Shown: positions 35,604 to 43,976 of the stretch, piece after piece
Position numbering within the stretch: position 1 is the first letter of the stretch
Layout of the letters: each line of letters begins with the position of its first letter
NCBI GenBank assembly: GCA_023395595.1
Contig: JAEWYO010000060.1
Coordinates: forward strand, 142,837-206,836
Direction: 5' to 3'
DNA from: Bacillota bacterium
Lineage (GTDB): Bacteria > Bacillota > Clostridia > Christensenellales > CAG-138
DNA length: 64,000 bases
Position numbers and translations under genes: made by a program
The notes under the pieces: model-generated
The model's input: only the letters and a program-made list of their open reading frames with translations
Databases searched by the model: none
Told to the model about the DNA's origin: nothing

Positions 35604-36992
35604 ATGCAACTCACACCAAGAGAAATCGTTGACGCGCTGGACAAATACATCATCGGGCAAGATCGCGCCAAGCGCGCGGTCGCCGTTGCGCTGCGCAACC
35701 GCTATCGCAGAAGTTGCCTTTCCGACGAACTCCGCGAGGAGATTACCCCGAAGAACATCATCATGATCGGGCCAACCGGCGTGGGCAAAACCGAGATCGC
35801 AAGAAGGCTTGCCAAGCTAGTTGACGCGCCTTTTGTGAAAGTGGAAGCCACCAAGTATACCGAGGTCGGCTATGTCGGGCGCGATGTCGAGAGCATGGTG
35901 CGCGATCTTGTGGATGCGGCAATTCGCATTTGCATGAACCGACGGATGGACGACGTGCGCATGGTTGCGGAGGCCGCAACGGAGCAGACGTTGGTCGATC
36001 TGCTGCTGCCGGGCGCAAAAAAACGCGAACACAAGCAGCAGAACCCGCTCCAGATTTTGCTCGGCGCGGGACAGCCACAGTCAAGCGAACCCGAACCCAG
36101 CGAGGAAGAGAAGGCAAAGCGCTATACCGAACGCGAACGCGTGCTTGCCGAACTCCGCGCGGGCAGGCTGGAGCAGGAGATGGTCGAGATCGAGGTCGAG
36201 GAACAAGGCGGCAAGAACGACGCGATGTTTGCCGCGGGCATCGACCTGAACATCGGCGAGATGTTTGGCGATTTTCTGCCCAAGAAGACAAAGCGCAGGA
36301 AGCTCCCTGTCAAGGAAGCACGCCGTGTGATCGTTCAGCAGGAGAGCGAAAAGCGCATCGACATGGACGACGTGCACCGCGAAGCACTTGAGCGCGCGGA
36401 GCAGGATGGCATCATCTTCATCGACGAGATCGATAAGATCGCCGGAGCCGAGCGCATGGGTGGGCCGGACGTTTCCCGCGAGGGCGTGCAACGCGATATT
36501 CTTCCGATCGTAGAAGGCAGCGTGATCTCGACCAAATATGGCCCCGTTAAGACCGACTATATGCTCTTCATTGCGGCGGGTGCATTCCATACCGCAAAGG
36601 TGAGCGACCTGATCCCCGAACTGCAAGGCCGTTTCCCGATCCGCGTGAAACTCGACGACCTTTCGCAGGAGGATTTTGAGAAGATCCTGACCCAGCCGGA
36701 GAACGCGGTGACCAAGCAATATACCGCGCTGCTTTCCGCAGACAAGGTGCGCCTGAGCTTTACGCCGGACGCGCTGAAGGAGATTGCGAAGTTTGCGTAT
36801 CTGGCAAACGAAAACACGGAGAACATCGGCGCGAGAAGGTTGCACACCGTGATGGAAAACCTGCTCGACGACATCTCCTTCAACGCCAATGGACAGCATC
36901 CGGAGATTGAGCTGAACATCGACGCAGATTATGTGGACGAACACCTCGGTGAGGAATTCCACGAGGACGATCTGCACAAGTATATCCTCTAA
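35604..36992 (+). CDS. hslU: HslU ATPase subunit (ClpY)
   Basis: 462 residues. Begins MQLTPREIVDALDKYIIGQD; Walker A GPTGVGKTE (56-64), EVGYVGRDVESMVRDL pore region, an I domain (about 110-240), Walker B IIFIDEIDKI, sensor and C-terminal tail EEFHEDDLHKYIL that activates HslV. ATG at 35604 follows a double ggagga. The global regulator gene codY, next in Bacillus, is not found downstream. Confidence 0.97.
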   Translation: MQLTPREIVDALDKYIIGQDRAKRAVAVALRNRYRRSCLSDELREEITPKNIIMIGPTGVGKTEIARRLAKLVDAPFVKVEATKYTEVGYVGRDVESMVRDLVDAAIRICMNRRMDDVRMVAEAATEQTLVDLLLPGAKKREHKQQNPLQILLGAGQPQSSEPEPSEEEKAKRYTERERVLAELRAGRLEQEMVEIEVEEQGGKNDAMFAAGIDLNIGEMFGDFLPKKTKRRKLPVKEARRVIVQQESEKRIDMDDVHREALERAEQDGIIFIDEIDKIAGAERMGGPDVSREGVQRDILPIVEGSVISTKYGPVKTDYMLFIAAGAFHTAKVSDLIPELQGRFPIRVKLDDLSQEDFEKILTQPENAVTKQYTALLSADKVRLSFTPDALKEIAKFAYLANENTENIGARRLHTVMENLLDDISFNANGQHPEIELNIDADYVDEHLGEEFHEDDLHKYIL

Positions 36993-37042
36993 TATCACCC
37001 GCCTGAATCGAGGCCGGAATCTTTCCACAAGGACGAAGGTAT

Positions 37043-37996
37043 TTGCAGAAACGACGTGTGAAAACAACCATATTCCTGACTCTGACCGCCGCGCTTGCGC
37101 TGGCTCTCGCCGGATGCGAGGCTGCGGCGGTTCAGACGATGGAAGTTGCGCTCGCAACACCGTCTCCGATGCCACATGTCTTTTCCATTCACGAAGCAAA
37201 ACCTGGTGAACAGCCCGCCTATGGCATCACGGTGCTTTCACCGTATCAGGGAACGCTACAGGACGACGGTACCTATTTAACCGAAGACGGAGAGCGGTTG
37301 CCCGTGATGGACGTCGTCGATCCGACTCCGACGATACCACTCACGCCAACGCCGGTTCCGACTGCGCCGCCGCCCACGCCTACACCGACCCCTTCGCCTA
37401 CGCCGACGGCAACACCGATCCCGACCGAGGAGCCGGAGCCGACCGCAAAAGCGACAAAGAAACCAACCAGCACGCCAAAACCAACCAGCAAACCGACCAG
37501 CACGCCAAAGGCGACGCCGACCGCCGCGCCGGAGGAGACCTTTGTGATTACACCGGAGCCGACGGCGATACCGACACAGGCACCGACCGCGACACCCGTG
37601 CAGACCTCGTCTCAAGAGCCGCCGAGTGTATCCGGTCCCTACAGCGGAGAAGATGTACTTCTGGCGGCGCGTGTGGCATATTTTGAATCCGGTAGGTCGG
37701 AGGATGGCTATCGCGCAGTGCTTTGCGTGATTGTCAATCGCGTAGAGTCGAGCAAGTGGCCGAATTCCGTCCATGACGTGGTCTATCAAAAGAGCCAGTT
37801 TTCGGTGGTCGGCAGGAGCGACTTTTTAACAAAGACGATTCCTGACAGCGTGATCAACTACGCCAACGACGTGCTCAACAACGCAAACCGCCTGCTGGCG
37901 ACGGACGTGATGTCGTTTCGCAGCGCACAGACGGACAAAACCTGGGGCACCCGCACCTATGCCGGCACCTATGGCGGCAACGATTTTTATAGCTGA
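37043..37996 (+). CDS. Lipoprotein with Thr/Pro stalk and SleB/CwlJ-type cell-wall hydrolase domain
   Basis: 317 residues. Lipoprotein signal with lipobox LALAGC (Cys near 25); a 60-residue region, then a Thr-Pro-rich stalk of about 95 residues (95-190), then a C-terminal hydrolase_2 domain (AARVAYFESGRSEDGYRAVL, with the catalytic-type Glu, and NRVESSKWPNSVHDVVYQKS, QFSVVG). The stalk would carry the domain across the wall. Family members cut muramoyl bonds in spore cortex or vegetative wall; which applies here is open. TTG start chosen for aagga 9 bases upstream. Confidence 0.85.
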   Translation: MQKRRVKTTIFLTLTAALALALAGCEAAAVQTMEVALATPSPMPHVFSIHEAKPGEQPAYGITVLSPYQGTLQDDGTYLTEDGERLPVMDVVDPTPTIPLTPTPVPTAPPPTPTPTPSPTPTATPIPTEEPEPTAKATKKPTSTPKPTSKPTSTPKATPTAAPEETFVITPEPTAIPTQAPTATPVQTSSQEPPSVSGPYSGEDVLLAARVAYFESGRSEDGYRAVLCVIVNRVESSKWPNSVHDVVYQKSQFSVVGRSDFLTKTIPDSVINYANDVLNNANRLLATDVMSFRSAQTDKTWGTRTYAGTYGGNDFYS

Positions 37997-38302
37997 AGCG
38001 TGGAAATCTGCGCGTCAGATGCCGCAAAATAAAGATGAACATAACCCCGCGCACGGGCAGAGCAAAAAATATGCTTGTTGCGCGGGCAAAAAATACACTA
38101 TACTCTAACTATCAACGAAAAAGCCGCACCGCGGTTTATTTTCGCGTCAACGAAGTTTTTCAGCGGGCAACTCTGCGCCGTTGATCGCATAACGGGAATT
38201 GAATGGGAAGTAACGGGCGAAGAATGCCCGAAAACGGGAAGCGGGAAACCGCAAGGGATTTTTGATTGGTAATTTTGAAAGAAAATTGGGGAAAGAAACA
38301 AA
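37997..38302 (+). other. 306-base intergenic leader region before the RNase J gene
   Basis: Contains a promoter candidate near 38075-38104 and then about 190 bases of leader with three short acggga/cggga echoes (about 38190-38255) and a hairpin cgggc / gcccg around 38215-38231. An apparent 65-codon frame here starts inside the promoter and shows no known motif, so I do not call it a gene. Confidence 0.55.
38075..38104 (+). promoter_or_regulatory. Candidate promoter for rnjA
   Basis: TTGTTG (38075-38080), 18-base spacer, TATACT (38099-38104). Leader of about 190 bases. Confidence 0.5.
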
Positions 38303-39949
38303 ATGGCAAGTAAGCTAAAGATTATACCGCTCGGAGGCATGGGCGAAATCGGGAAGAACATGACCGCGTTTGAATACGGCAACGACATGATCGTTGTTGA
38401 TTGCGGCATCAGCTTTCCGGACGACGACATGCCCGGCATCGACGTGGTCATACCGGACATGACGTATCTGCGCGAGAACCGCGCAAAATTCAAGGGGTTC
38501 ATGATCACCCACGGACATGAGGATCACATCGGTGCGCTGCCCTATGCGCTCAAAGAATTTGATGTGCCGGTCTATGGCACCGCATTTACCATTGCGCTGA
38601 TCGAGCACAAGCTGGAAGAAGCGCGTGTGAGCAACAAGAAACTCACCGTCGTAAAACCCGGTGATACGGTGGAACTCGGCTGCTTTAAGGTGGAGTTCAT
38701 TAAAACGGGGCATTCCATCGCGGGGGCTGTTGCGCTGGCGATCAATACACCCATCGGCACGGTGATTCACACCGGTGACTTCAAGGTGGACTTTACGCCC
38801 ATCGATGGCGAACCCATCGACATCATCCGCTTTGCGCACTATGGCGCGCGGGGTGTGCTTGCGCTGATGAGCGACAGCACCAACATCGAAAGCCCAGGGC
38901 ACACGCAGAGCGAACGCGAGATCGGAAAAACGTTTGAATACTATTTTGACGTGGCGGAAGGACGCATCATCGTGGCATCCTTTGCCAGCAACGTTTACCG
39001 CATCCAGCAGGTTGCGGATGTTGCGGTCAGCCATGGGCGTGTGATCTGCTTCCAGGGCAGAAGCATGGAGCAGGTCGTGCAGATCGCCGTGCGGTTGGGC
39101 TACCTCAAGATTCCGCCGGAGAGCATTGTGAAGGTGGATCAGCTCAAGCGCTATCGCGACGACCAGATCTGCGTGATCACCACCGGCAGCCAGGGCGAAC
39201 CCATGAGCGGCCTGTTTCGCATGGCGACGGCGACGCACCGCCTGAACATTGGCAAAGGGGACACGGTGATTATTTCCGCCTCCGCGATTCCGGGCAACGA
39301 GGTCGGTGTGTCCCGCGTGATCAACCAGCTCTACCAAAAAGGCGCGCAGGTGATCTACAACCGCATGGCGGACGTTCACGTTTCAGGCCACGCCTGCCGC
39401 GAAGAACTGCGTCTCATGATGGAGCTCACCAAACCGAAATTCTTCATACCGGTGCATGGAGAATACCGACATCTGATGATGCATGGCAAGCTCGCACAGG
39501 AGATGGGCATTCCGGCGGAGAACACGTTTATCGCTGACTGCGGAGACGTGATCGAACTCACTCAGCGCGGCGGAAGAAAGGCGGCAACCGTCACCTCCGG
39601 TGCAGTCATGGTGGACGGCATCGGCGACATCGACGACGTGGTGCTCAAAGATCGCAAGACGCTCTCGCAGGATGGTCTTGTGGTTGCGGTGCTCACGCTC
39701 GATAGCGAGACGGGGCGCATGCTTGCCGCGCCGGAGATCGTCTCCCGCGGGTTTGTGTATATGCGCGACAGCGAAGAACTCATCGCGGACATTAAGACCC
39801 TGCTCGTGAAAGAGACACGGAAGTTTGAGGGTGCGGATCGCAGCGACTACGCCAACATCAAGGCCGGCGTGAAGAACGCGCTGAAATCCTTCCTCAAAAA
39901 CCGGACAAAACGCACGCCGATGATCATGCCGATCATCATCGAGATATAA
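38303..39949 (+). CDS. rnjA: Ribonuclease J
   Basis: 548 residues. Metallo-beta-lactamase core with HGHEDHIGA, IHTGDFKVD and a beta-CASP domain (SDSTN, GRSMEQVVQIA, SGHACREELRLMM, FIPVHGEYRHL), then the C-terminal dimer domain. 5'-3' exo- and endoribonuclease for mRNA decay and 16S 5' processing. Only one copy is in this window, so RNase J1 or J2 type cannot be fixed. gggg-aaag lies before ATG. Confidence 0.95.
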   Translation: MASKLKIIPLGGMGEIGKNMTAFEYGNDMIVVDCGISFPDDDMPGIDVVIPDMTYLRENRAKFKGFMITHGHEDHIGALPYALKEFDVPVYGTAFTIALIEHKLEEARVSNKKLTVVKPGDTVELGCFKVEFIKTGHSIAGAVALAINTPIGTVIHTGDFKVDFTPIDGEPIDIIRFAHYGARGVLALMSDSTNIESPGHTQSEREIGKTFEYYFDVAEGRIIVASFASNVYRIQQVADVAVSHGRVICFQGRSMEQVVQIAVRLGYLKIPPESIVKVDQLKRYRDDQICVITTGSQGEPMSGLFRMATATHRLNIGKGDTVIISASAIPGNEVGVSRVINQLYQKGAQVIYNRMADVHVSGHACREELRLMMELTKPKFFIPVHGEYRHLMMHGKLAQEMGIPAENTFIADCGDVIELTQRGGRKAATVTSGAVMVDGIGDIDDVVLKDRKTLSQDGLVVAVLTLDSETGRMLAAPEIVSRGFVYMRDSEELIADIKTLLVKETRKFEGADRSDYANIKAGVKNALKSFLKNRTKRTPMIMPIIIEI

Positions 39950-39958
39950 GGGGAACCC

Positions 39959-40300
39959 ATGGTTTACGATACCGCAAAGCTGCTGGCAAACGAGCTCAAA
40001 AGCAGCATCGAATACCGCGAATATAGCGAGGCAAAGGCACGCGCGATGGAAAACAGCACCACACGCACGCTAATTGACGAATACAACAAACTACAAATCC
40101 ACGCGCAGGCGGCGATGATTGCCGGTGATCGCGAGAGCGAATCGCTCCAGAAGCTCCAAAAGATCGGCGAACTGCTTCAATTTGATGCGGATGCATCCGC
40201 CTATCTGATGGCGGAGTTCCGCCTCAAGCGGATGCTGGGTGATGTATACAAAATCCTCGCTGATGCGGTGGAGATCGACCTCGGCGCACTGGAAGGATAA
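39959..40300 (+). CDS. YlbF/YmcA family protein
   Basis: 113 residues, all helical: YDTAKLLANELKSSIEYREY, then helices rich in Lys/Glu and a last helix LMAEFRLKRMLGDVYKILADA. Members form the Y-complex that affects RNase Y and competence in B. subtilis. Located 9 bases after the RNase J gene, consistent with an RNA-decay accessory role. The exact paralogue is uncertain. Confidence 0.82.
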   Translation: MVYDTAKLLANELKSSIEYREYSEAKARAMENSTTRTLIDEYNKLQIHAQAAMIAGDRESESLQKLQKIGELLQFDADASAYLMAEFRLKRMLGDVYKILADAVEIDLGALEG

Positions 40301-40360
40301 TATTCCATCCAGAGTGACGAACTTTTGCCCCGACGGGCATACCAACGGAGAAACAGAAGA

Positions 40361-41524
40361 ATGCCAATGAACGAAAAACCCGAAAAGCGCTACACGAAAA
40401 AACAAAAGCGCATGCGCAAACTCTGGCTCGGCATCCGACCGACTGTGGTGATGCTTGTGAGTCTTGTAATCGTCTTTCTGCTTGCGCAGACAACGATCAA
40501 CTATGTGCTTGCCAAATACATTGAACCGGTGGACAGGAGTGACGCGACTCCCATCGAGGTCACGATTCCCGCTTCCTCATCCGCGAGCAGTATCGCACGA
40601 ATTCTCTACGGTGCTTGCGGCTATGACAAGGATGGTTTGATCTCCAGTACGGCGGCGTTTAAGGTGTATGTCGATTTTGTCGGCAAGGCAAACAGCTTGA
40701 AGGCCGGCACCTATGTGTTGAGTAAGAACATGAGCATCAAGCAGATCGTGGAGGAGCTTTGCGAAGGCAATCCCGCCAAGGCAACGGTCAAATTTACGAT
40801 TCCGGAAGGCTACACGATTCAAAACATCGCAAAAGTCCTGCAGGAAAAGGGATTGATTCAGAACGAAGACCAGCTCTATGTTGCGGCGCGAACGGGCGAA
40901 GCATTCACAAACTTTGCGTTTATTGCCGACGCGGGCGCAACGATGAACGCGGCCTCGCGCTCCTATGTGCTGGAAGGGTATCTCTTCCCGGACACGTATG
41001 AGGTTTATGCGGACGCGAGCGTGGAGACGATTCTCATCAAGATGCTCAACCGCTTCAACGAGGTGTATTCGGAGGACTATGTCACCCGCGCGCAGCAGCT
41101 TGGGCTGACGATGGATCAGGTGGTCACGTTGGCGTCGCTCATCGAGCGCGAAGCGGCAGCGGCGGGAGACTTCTCTAAAGTGTCCGCCGTGTTCCATAAC
41201 CGTCTCAAGCAAGATATGCCGCTGCAAAGCTGCGCGAGCTTGTCCTACGCGTTGGGTGTGACGAAGTATGTCTTCAACGCAACAGAACAGGCGACGGAAT
41301 CGTTCTACAACACCTATAAATTCAAAGGGCTTCCGGTCGGCCCCGTTTGCAATCCCGGCAAAGCAGCCATCGAGGCGGCGTTGTATCCCAACGAGCAGTT
41401 CCTCGCGGACGGCTACCTCTTCTTCTGCAACCAGAACCCGAAGGAGACAAGCGAGCTGGTGTTTGCAAAGACCTATGAGGAGCACGAGCAAAACGTAGAA
41501 AAATATCAGCAATATTGGGGGTAA
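40361..41524 (+). CDS. mltG: Endolytic murein transglycosylase MltG (YceG)
   Basis: 387 residues. Basic N-terminus, one membrane helix (about 28-48), LysM-like part around SLKAGTYVLSKNMSIKQIVE and IPEGYTIQNIAKVL, then the catalytic part with EGYLFPDTYE and LASLIEREAA (catalytic Glu), YNTYKFKGLPVGPVCNPG and ADGYLFF. Releases nascent glycan strands outside the membrane. ATG at 40361 follows ggag; a longer frame is not supported. Confidence 0.95.
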   Translation: MPMNEKPEKRYTKKQKRMRKLWLGIRPTVVMLVSLVIVFLLAQTTINYVLAKYIEPVDRSDATPIEVTIPASSSASSIARILYGACGYDKDGLISSTAAFKVYVDFVGKANSLKAGTYVLSKNMSIKQIVEELCEGNPAKATVKFTIPEGYTIQNIAKVLQEKGLIQNEDQLYVAARTGEAFTNFAFIADAGATMNAASRSYVLEGYLFPDTYEVYADASVETILIKMLNRFNEVYSEDYVTRAQQLGLTMDQVVTLASLIEREAAAAGDFSKVSAVFHNRLKQDMPLQSCASLSYALGVTKYVFNATEQATESFYNTYKFKGLPVGPVCNPGKAAIEAALYPNEQFLADGYLFFCNQNPKETSELVFAKTYEEHEQNVEKYQQYWG

Positions 41525-41540
41525 ACCAAGATCGCACACA

Positions 41541-41569
41541 CTCCGGCGGGGAATCCGCCGGAGTTTTTT
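41541..41569 (+). terminator. Terminator after mltG
   Basis: Perfect ctccggcgg / ccgccggag stem, 5-base loop, six T. Confidence 0.92.
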
Positions 41570-41621
41570 CACAAAACGCGTGAAAACACAGGATTGCGGC
41601 GTTCCCGCAAGATCATTTTTA

Positions 41622-41650
41622 TTGCCCGTGTGAAACATCTGTGGTAATAT
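41622..41650 (+). promoter_or_regulatory. Promoter for the Xaa-Pro peptidase gene
   Basis: TTGCCC (41622-41627), 17-base spacer, TAATAT (41645-41650). Transcription would begin within a few bases of the ATG at 41659. Confidence 0.65.
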
Positions 41651-41658
41651 AACTTCGT

Positions 41659-42726
41659 ATGAAAAAGAGAATTGAAGCATTACGTAAAAGCCTTTCGGCA
41701 GCATCTCTCGATGCGGCGCTGATCACCAGCCGGGAAAACATCCGTTATTATTCGGGGTTTACCAGCTCGGACGGCATCTTTCTTGTCACACACAAAAGCA
41801 CCTATCTTGTGACCGATTTTCGCTATACGATTCAAGCGAACGCGCAGACGAAAGGCCTCTGTGAAGTCATTGAGGCAGGATTTGCGGAGCAGTTGAGTCG
41901 CATTCGCGGGTTTCTTGCGCAGGACGGCTGTAAGCGCGCCGGGTTTGAAGAAGGCGCGATGACAGTTGGCGCGTTTCGTGACTACGAAGCAATGCCGGTG
42001 GAATGGGTCGCGTTTGGCGGTTCCATCACGCTGCCGCGCCTCTATAAGAGCGCGGAGGAGATCGAATCCCTCCAGGCTGCGCAAAGCATTGCGGACAAGA
42101 GCTTTCATGAGTGGCTTGGACGCATCGGCGCGGGCATGAGCGAACTGGAAGCCACGGCAGAACTCAACTACGTTTGCTCAAAAAACGGGAGCGAAGCGCC
42201 TTCGTTTGACCCGATCATCGCGGCGGGTCCAAATGGTGCCATGCCGCATGCGGTGCCGGGCACGCGCAAATTTCAAACAGGCGATCTTGTGACGGCGGAC
42301 TTCGGCTGCATGGTCAACGGGTATCATTCCGACATGACTCGTACCTTTGCCATCGGTAGCATCGACGCGCTGAGCAAAGAGATTTATGAGATCGTCAAGA
42401 CCGCACAGCAGATGGCGCTCGATAAACTCAAAAGCGGCATCAGCGGGCGCGCGCTGGACGCAGTCGCGCGGGACTACATCACGCAAAAAGGCTACGGCAA
42501 GCAGTTTGGCCACGGGCTAGGCCACGGTGTCGGGCTTGAGATTCACGAACCGCCGCGTGCTTCCTTCACCAGCGAAGACACGCTCACAAGCGGGATGACC
42601 ATCACCGTGGAACCCGGCATCTATGTGGAAGGCAAATGCGGTGTGCGCATCGAAGACTGCTGCGTGGTCACGGATGAGGGATACCTGAACCTCGCCAGCG
42701 TGACAAAAGAGCTCATCACGATTTGA
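41659..42726 (+). CDS. pepP: M24 family Xaa-Pro aminopeptidase
   Basis: 355 residues with a creatinase-like N-domain and pita-bread C-domain. Metal ligands are visible: Asp pair in TADFGCMVNGYHSDMTRT, His in FGHGLGHGVGLEIHE, Glu in TVEPGIY and in GVRIED. Removes N-terminal residues next to proline in the cytoplasm. No ribosome binding site is seen; the promoter -10 ends only 9 bases upstream of ATG, so the message may be leaderless. Order pepP-efp is as in B. subtilis (yqhT-efp). Confidence 0.93.
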   Translation: MKKRIEALRKSLSAASLDAALITSRENIRYYSGFTSSDGIFLVTHKSTYLVTDFRYTIQANAQTKGLCEVIEAGFAEQLSRIRGFLAQDGCKRAGFEEGAMTVGAFRDYEAMPVEWVAFGGSITLPRLYKSAEEIESLQAAQSIADKSFHEWLGRIGAGMSELEATAELNYVCSKNGSEAPSFDPIIAAGPNGAMPHAVPGTRKFQTGDLVTADFGCMVNGYHSDMTRTFAIGSIDALSKEIYEIVKTAQQMALDKLKSGISGRALDAVARDYITQKGYGKQFGHGLGHGVGLEIHEPPRASFTSEDTLTSGMTITVEPGIYVEGKCGVRIEDCCVVTDEGYLNLASVTKELITI

Positions 42727-42824
42727 GCTGCGCGCTTCAGACAAAACAACAGAAATTTTAGCATGACGCATGCTGAACAATCATAAAAAAGAATGAGTAT
42801 CAGAATAACGGAGGAATCAACCAT

Positions 42825-43382
42825 ATGATCAGTGCAGGCGAATTCAGAAAGGGCATGACCCTCGAGATCGACGGGAATGTCTGGCAGATTGCCGATTTTC
42901 AGCATGTCAAGCCCGGCAAAGGCGCGGCCTTTGTACGCACCCGCCTCAAGAACGTCATGACCGGCGCGGTGCTGGAGCGCACCTTTAACCCGACGGACAA
43001 ATACCCGCCGGCACACATCGAGACCAAGGAAATGCAGTACCTCTATGAAGACGGCGGCCTGTATTATTTCATGGACGTCGAGAGCTACGAGCAGATCCCG
43101 CTCAACCACGATCAGGTGGAAGACGCGATTGCGTTCATCATCGAAAATCAGAACGTTAAGATTCGCTTCTTCAAGGGCGCGCCGTTCTCCGTGGAAGCGC
43201 CGAACTTTGTTGAACTGCTGATCACGCATTCCGAACCCGGCGTGCGCGGAGACACCGCAACTGGCACCACAAAGCCCGCGACGCTTGAGACCGGCTACAC
43301 GCTCAACGTTCCGCTGTTTGTCAACGAAGGCGACCGCATCCGCGTGGACACCCGCACGGGCGAATACATGGAGCGCGTCTAA
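42825..43382 (+). CDS. efp: Elongation factor P
   Basis: 185 residues, three beta-barrel domains. The tip lysine is K32 in QHVKPGKGAAF, the same context as the Bacillus protein. Relieves ribosome stalling at polyproline. Strong ggagga before ATG. A small perfect hairpin (agcatg / catgct, 42760-42774) lies upstream between pepP and efp. Confidence 0.97.
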   Translation: MISAGEFRKGMTLEIDGNVWQIADFQHVKPGKGAAFVRTRLKNVMTGAVLERTFNPTDKYPPAHIETKEMQYLYEDGGLYYFMDVESYEQIPLNHDQVEDAIAFIIENQNVKIRFFKGAPFSVEAPNFVELLITHSEPGVRGDTATGTTKPATLETGYTLNVPLFVNEGDRIRVDTRTGEYMERV

Positions 43383-43439
43383 ACAACAATCCCCACGAAA
43401 CAAGTTGTTCGGCAACGAACGGAAAGACGAGGGAATTTT

Positions 43440-43835
43440 ATGAGTTTCATCTCTGAAAAGGTAGCATATCTCGACGGGCTGGCTGATGGCCTGAAGCTTT
43501 CGGAAGAGGGCACGGACAAGGTTTTGCGCGGTATCATCGATACACTCGGCGCAATTGCAGAGGCACTGGAAGAGCAGGACGAGAGCATCGACGATCTTTC
43601 GGATTGCGTGGACGGCATCTATGACGAGCTGGACGATATCGAGAGCGCCATCGACGACGAATTTGACGGCGATCTGGATGAAGACGACTTCATCGAGGTT
43701 GTTTGCCCGCATTGCGGCGAGACCGTGTATTTCGACGAAGACATGATCGACAGCGATGACGGCTTGATCTGCCCGAACTGCAACGAGACCATCGACTTCG
43801 AAATCCCCGGCGCCGACGAGGAAGAAGACGAGTAA
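43440..43835 (+). CDS. Acidic zinc-ribbon protein (CD1247-like)
   Basis: 131 residues, very acidic. N-terminal helices (KVAYLDGLADGLKLSEEGTD, then KVLRGIIDTLGAIAEALEEQ), an Asp/Glu-rich middle and a C-terminal zinc ribbon CPHC/CPNC. Resembles the small Clostridia family known from C. difficile CD1247; no function is established. Follows efp under a gaggg ribosome site. Confidence 0.85.
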   Translation: MSFISEKVAYLDGLADGLKLSEEGTDKVLRGIIDTLGAIAEALEEQDESIDDLSDCVDGIYDELDDIESAIDDEFDGDLDEDDFIEVVCPHCGETVYFDEDMIDSDDGLICPNCNETIDFEIPGADEEEDE

Positions 43836-43864
43836 TCATTCGAGTGAATCCCGCACGGTAAAAC

Positions 43865-43897
43865 AAACCCTGTTCGCGTAAGTGGACGGGGTTTTTT
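43865..43897 (+). terminator. Terminator after the zinc-ribbon gene
   Basis: aaaccctgttc pairs with ggacggggttt (two G-U), followed by six T. Confidence 0.75.
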
Positions 43898-43976
43898 CGC
43901 GCGCAAAATGCCGCAAAACAAGGAGATTCCTGCAATGCGGCGAATATCTATAGCTGGAAACGGAGGTTGCCGGCAC

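Noticed and set aside
36081..37199. 372-codon minus-strand frame
   Set aside because: Shadow of hslU and the hydrolase gene.
37300..37620. Short repeated units resembling a repeat array
   Set aside because: They are Thr-Pro codons of the hydrolase stalk, in frame, not CRISPR or transposon repeats.
38075..38272. 65-codon frame before rnjA
   Set aside because: Begins within the predicted promoter and has neither ribosome site nor known motif; better explained as leader.
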